Source: RGIG990 sp045589455
GTDB lineage: Bacteria; Verrucomicrobiota; Kiritimatiellia; RFP12; UBA3636
Assembly (NCBI GenBank): GCA_045589455.1
Contig: JAZNPC010000092.1
Span: 1 to 64,000 of the forward strand
Direction of reading: 5' to 3'
Length of the DNA stretch: 64,000 nt
This document shows positions 61,130-64,000 of the stretch, piece by piece; the first letter of the stretch is position 1, and each line of letters opens with the position of its first letter. The notes under the pieces are model-generated. The model saw nothing but the letters and a program-made list of their open reading frames with translations, did no database searches and was not told where the DNA came from. A program made the position numbers and the translations under genes.

Positions 61130-62452
61130 TTATTGATTGTTGGCCGTTGACTCTTTTTCTTTAGGTGCTTGAGGTTGAGCAATAGCACCCATAAATAGAA
61201 CACTATCTGTTGCCTGCTCACGAATTACAAAAGCAAAAGGTCTATTTACAACAAATGGCTTTGACTCTGGAGGAAGCATTGCACGCATTAACATAATGCC
61301 AGTCGCTGCAGCGGCTTCTGTTCCCTTTTCGTCAACTCGAATTGAAACATTCTGTATAACATCTGATATTACAAGTGGTGTAGGTGAAAGCTTAGAAAAA
61401 TCTGCATTTGCTGAAAATGCTGAGCGAACACCTAGATCCTTTAAGGTTTTTGTTAGATTTAGTTCTGTATTGATTTCAAATTTTGGCAATACAACTTTAT
61501 AATATTCATCCTTAAATTCAGGAAGCTGCTTTGAAGTGGCTTGATTTAAATATGCCTTAAGCGCTGTAGAGTTTGAAATATCTTCCTTTGGAAGAATAAC
61601 AACCATCTCTGTTTTTGTTGGAGCCTGGTTTCCTGGAATATTTATATCCTGATATGGAAGAATGAGTGCAGAGTATTGCTCTGCCTCAGCACCTTTATAG
61701 AATGCAGAATTCTTCATATATGTAACCTTTATGGTCTCTACTGGCTTAACAAAGAAATCACCTTCACGAGACTTATCAGCGTCAAATTGATTTTGCCAAT
61801 TTGCATAGAAATAAAGTGTATTTATAAGAACTGCCTGTGTAGCAGGATCTAACTCTTTAATGAACTCAGGTATAAGACCACGAGTCATCTTGTCAACGAA
61901 TGAATTAATTTCTACCCTACCCGTTTCATTCATTGGAATACGCTTTGTCTGAAAGCAAAGTGCATCACGCAAGGAAGAGGTATCTGCCTTTAATTCAAAA
62001 CTATTGGAAAGCCAAAGTGAATTTGACATAAGAAGCATATTTGGTTCAGTACGTTTTTGCCATTCTGCATTAGAATAGGTTGCGCTTAGACCCAACTGAT
62101 TGCAGACACCCTGCAGAGTCTCTATGTCATATGGACCAGAAACTGCACCCAATAGCTCATCCGCTGTAGTACCATTTGCACCAATATGTGCAAGACTTGA
62201 GCAAGCAACACCCAAGCTAACTGGTGATGCTGCAAAATCAACATTCTCATCTGAATCAAGTGTTACATCCGCAAATGATGCTGGGAATGGAATACTTGGT
62301 GCTTCTGGTACTACAACAGGCACTTCGCTATTCATTTCTGGTGCTGTAGCTGAAGCATACTCTGCCACATTTGATGCTTCTTCAACACTATTGCATCCGG
62401 AAACCAACCCGATGGTCAATGCAACAAATCCTAGTATAAAGTTTCTATTCAT
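61130..62452 (-). CDS. Serpin-family lipoprotein protease inhibitor
   Basis: A 440-residue serpin. The signal peptide ends in the lipobox VSGC; a low-complexity Glu/Ala/Val/Pro linker of about 45 residues leads to the serpin fold (NVDFAASPVSLGVACSSLAHI, NTLYFYANWQNQFD, LPKFEINTELNLTKTLKDLG). The hinge DEKGTEAAAATGIM is inhibitory type, and FVVNRPFAFVIRE closes the fold. By count from the hinge the cleaved bond is near Ala-Met after Arg. ATG 62452 is chosen: GGGG is ten bases upstream and two earlier starts give no better signal. It may protect the cell from host or competitor proteases. Confidence 0.93.
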   Translation of the reverse strand: MNRNFILGFVALTIGLVSGCNSVEEASNVAEYASATAPEMNSEVPVVVPEAPSIPFPASFADVTLDSDENVDFAASPVSLGVACSSLAHIGANGTTADELLGAVSGPYDIETLQGVCNQLGLSATYSNAEWQKRTEPNMLLMSNSLWLSNSFELKADTSSLRDALCFQTKRIPMNETGRVEINSFVDKMTRGLIPEFIKELDPATQAVLINTLYFYANWQNQFDADKSREGDFFVKPVETIKVTYMKNSAFYKGAEAEQYSALILPYQDINIPGNQAPTKTEMVVILPKEDISNSTALKAYLNQATSKQLPEFKDEYYKVVLPKFEINTELNLTKTLKDLGVRSAFSANADFSKLSPTPLVISDVIQNVSIRVDEKGTEAAAATGIMLMRAMLPPESKPFVVNRPFAFVIREQATDSVLFMGAIAQPQAPKEKESTANNQ

Positions 62453-62486
62453 AAAATTCATTCCCCTTTCTTTCGTTATAATAAAC

Positions 62487-62536
62487 AAGGTTGAAATGAG
62501 CGTTTTTTAAAAAACATTTTGCTCCATTTCAACCTT
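62487..62536 (-). terminator. Large hairpin between epimerase and serpin genes
   Basis: AAGGTTGAAATG (62487-62498) and CATTTCAACCTT (62525-62536) are perfect 12-bp complements, extended by AGC/GCT with one bulge. The loop holds the palindrome GTTTTTTAAAAAAC. It lies 63 bases past the epimerase stop and 35 bases before the serpin start; only a weak T-run follows. It could end the epimerase transcript or act as a serpin leader. Confidence 0.55.
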
Positions 62537-62598
62537 AGTGACTTAGATTGCTTTGGTTTTTTATACTTGGTCAATCCAAGCCAGACCTACTCTACAGA

Positions 62599-63627
62599 TT
62601 AAATGTAGCCGTTTTTCTTATACCAATCGTAAGCTAGCTTTAAGCCCTCATCCAAGCCAACCTTTGGCTCATAATCAAGCTCGCGCTTTGCCTTTGAAAT
62701 ATCAAAACCACGATTCTGGCGATACCAGTCAACACGGCGTGGGAACAATGGTGGATCGCTCTTTAGGAAGAGAATCTTCCATAGGCCTGCCACGATAAAG
62801 GATAGCCAATACATTGGATAGAAAGGCAAGCAAATCATCTTGCACTTAAAGCCAGGATTCTCTGCTGCATAAATATCAGCAATCTTCTGAACAATATCTC
62901 TAATGTAGAAGTAGTCATTATCAGCAATAATGTATGTCTGACCCTTTGATGCAGGATGGCTCATAGCCAATGTAAATGCATCGCAGAAGTTTTCAACATA
63001 AACTGGATGATAGAAAGCCTTACCCTTACCAAAGAATGGGAACCAGCCCTTCTTAACCTGCTTATAAATCATTAGGAAGCGAGCTGGATCGCCTGGTCCA
63101 TAAAGAGCTGTTGGACGCAAAATTGTTACATCAAAATCAGGATTTGTCTTTAGGAATTCTGCAATAACCTTCTCTCCCTCGTGCTTAGTATATTGATAGT
63201 AGTCCTCTGGCTTGATTGGGGACTCCTCACTACCTGGACGAGGTGGGTTCTCTGACAATGAAGCAATATCACCATGAACACCTTGAGTTGAGCAATAGAT
63301 AAGCTTCTTTACGCCTTCTTCCTTACAAATATCAAGCAATGTCTTCATAGCATGGATATTTGTGTCATCATAGACCTGCTTTGAAACATTAATCTTACGG
63401 AATGCTGCTGCAAGATGATAAACAGCATCACAACCAGAAACTGCCTTACGAAGCACCTCTGCATCTGTAACTGAGCCAATGATTACCTCTGCTCCAAGCT
63501 CCTTAAGCTCGTTAAGCATAATACCCTCTTGGTTATCAAGAACAATTGTTTGATGTCCTTCTTTAAGAACGTGCTTTACTAGATGACTTCCTGTGAAGCC
63601 TGTACCACCTGTAACTAGAATTTTCAT
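62599..63627 (-). CDS. NAD-dependent epimerase/dehydratase family protein
   Basis: A 342-residue extended SDR. The Rossmann motif is VTGGTGFTGSHLVKHVL at about 5-21, AVYHLAAAFRKI follows, and the active site has the Ser/Thr in IYCSTQGVHG and YYQYTKHEGEKV (Tyr-x-x-x-Lys). The C-terminal half ends VGLDEGLKLAYDWYKKNGYI. It resembles 3-beta-hydroxysteroid dehydrogenase-like and dTDP-/GDP-sugar epimerases; the substrate is not clear. The preceding gene is a methyltransferase 31 bases upstream. Confidence 0.9.
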   Translation of the reverse strand: MKILVTGGTGFTGSHLVKHVLKEGHQTIVLDNQEGIMLNELKELGAEVIIGSVTDAEVLRKAVSGCDAVYHLAAAFRKINVSKQVYDDTNIHAMKTLLDICKEEGVKKLIYCSTQGVHGDIASLSENPPRPGSEESPIKPEDYYQYTKHEGEKVIAEFLKTNPDFDVTILRPTALYGPGDPARFLMIYKQVKKGWFPFFGKGKAFYHPVYVENFCDAFTLAMSHPASKGQTYIIADNDYFYIRDIVQKIADIYAAENPGFKCKMICLPFYPMYWLSFIVAGLWKILFLKSDPPLFPRRVDWYRQNRGFDISKAKRELDYEPKVGLDEGLKLAYDWYKKNGYI

Positions 63628-63657
63628 TATATTCTTTTCTCCTTGTAAAATATTAAA

Positions 63658-64000
63658 TTATTTCTTTTCTTCCGTTCGGATAATAACTGGGGTTCCCCAC
63701 AATGCTGTAAAGCCAACACAACGGCAGCAAGCCTCAAGGAATGCTGAGATTGCCTTACACTTTAAAGCACGGTGAACAACCATTGGAAGGAAAAATTGTC
63801 CGAACTTACCTGTCTTAACAAAGCCAGCAGCTGCAAAGCCCTCTTTCACTTGCTTATGCTTAAAAAGGGTCCATGTACGAGTGTTTTTTTCGTACTTCTT
63901 CTTTGCGTTAAATAATGCTGGTGCAATTGCATTAAGGCTCTGGGATGTTGGATAGTCTGTAATAACAACACCACGAGAAACTCGGCACATTTCCTTAATT
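63658..64000 (-). CDS. SAM-dependent methyltransferase, C-terminal part (cut by window edge)
   Basis: The frame runs off the right edge, so the N-terminus is missing. The visible 114 residues begin IKEMCRVSRGVVITDYPTSQ, the part after the SAM-binding core of class I (UbiE/Methyltransf_11-like) enzymes, and include LNAIAPALFNAKKKYEKN and HKQVKEGFAAAGF. It ends in GTPVIIRTEEKK. It is probably cotranscribed with the epimerase gene and may modify a sugar or lipid. Confidence 0.7.
   Translation of the reverse strand, partial: IKEMCRVSRGVVITDYPTSQSLNAIAPALFNAKKKYEKNTRTWTLFKHKQVKEGFAAAGFVKTGKFGQFFLPMVVHRALKCKAISAFLEACCRCVGFTALWGTPVIIRTEEKK

Noticed and set aside
1..64000. tRNA or rRNA genes, prophage or integrase genes
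   Set aside because: I looked in the gaps between genes and saw no cloverleaf, rRNA segment, integrase or phage structural gene.

Overview
The window reads as a chromosome segment of an anaerobic, plant-polymer-using bacterium of the PVC superphylum (Kiritimatiellota, Lentisphaerota or Verrucomicrobiota). This is inferred from the mix of families, not from a marker-gene tree. Pointers are an exosortase-type PEP-CTERM protein, a giant secreted DUF2341/LamG protein, a BatD pair, GH35, GH43, CE15-like and uronate isomerase genes, a LamG-like surface repertoire, and a hydrogenase-4-like membrane complex without a respiratory chain in view. Coding DNA is visibly AT-rich; the dispersed intergenic repeats are conspicuously GC-richer than their flanks.

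Layout. 1-5356 runs leftward: dnaA with a strong terminator and a helically phased set of TTATNAACA 9-mers upstream, then an operon of ABC ATPase, ABC-2 permease, BtuF-like binding protein and amidohydrolase. 5537-11492 runs rightward: uxaC and a 1480-residue secreted protein. 11643-19819 runs leftward: a sugar operon (SDR, TIM-barrel isomerase/epimerase, Gfo/Idh/MocA oxidoreductase), a GH35 beta-galactosidase, a rhodanese lipoprotein, a DUF4153 membrane protein and class II aldolase. 20075-57626 runs almost wholly rightward: a six-gene hydrogenase-4-like operon, GH43, hisC-hisB-dtd-GNAT-outer-membrane protein, a methyltransferase, lactate/malate dehydrogenase, CE15-like esterase, YgjP-like protease, a GT-C-like membrane protein with two BatD proteins, an SDR, a 2-hydroxyacid dehydrogenase, a phosphoesterase, leuCD, parA, an NSS transporter and a KamA-family radical SAM enzyme. 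A PEP-CTERM gene lies leftward inside this block. 57719-64000 runs leftward: Wzt/Wzm-type exporter, deoC, a TM1266-family regulator, a serpin lipoprotein, an epimerase and a truncated methyltransferase.

How it works together. GH35, GH43, the CE15-like esterase and UxaC point to hemicellulose or pectin side-chain use, feeding glycolysis (FBA) and fermentation (LDH-like enzyme). The membrane complex has all subunits of a proton- or sodium-pumping hydrogenase-4, but its large subunit has lost all four NiFe cysteine positions, so it probably couples another redox reaction to ion transport (Ehr-type).

Most unusual signals: (1) the NiFe-less complex; (2) a dispersed structured repeat of about 190-230 bp with three near-full copies and a probable fourth at the left edge, whose hairpin is kept despite base changes; (3) a second family of about 70-93 bp long-hairpin repeats clustered around the PEP-CTERM gene; (4) a 20-bp hairpin at exactly the same distance upstream of two unrelated genes; (5) a sodium symporter with a six-copy decapeptide repeat in a predicted external loop; (6) an ABC ATPase lacking its catalytic glutamate.
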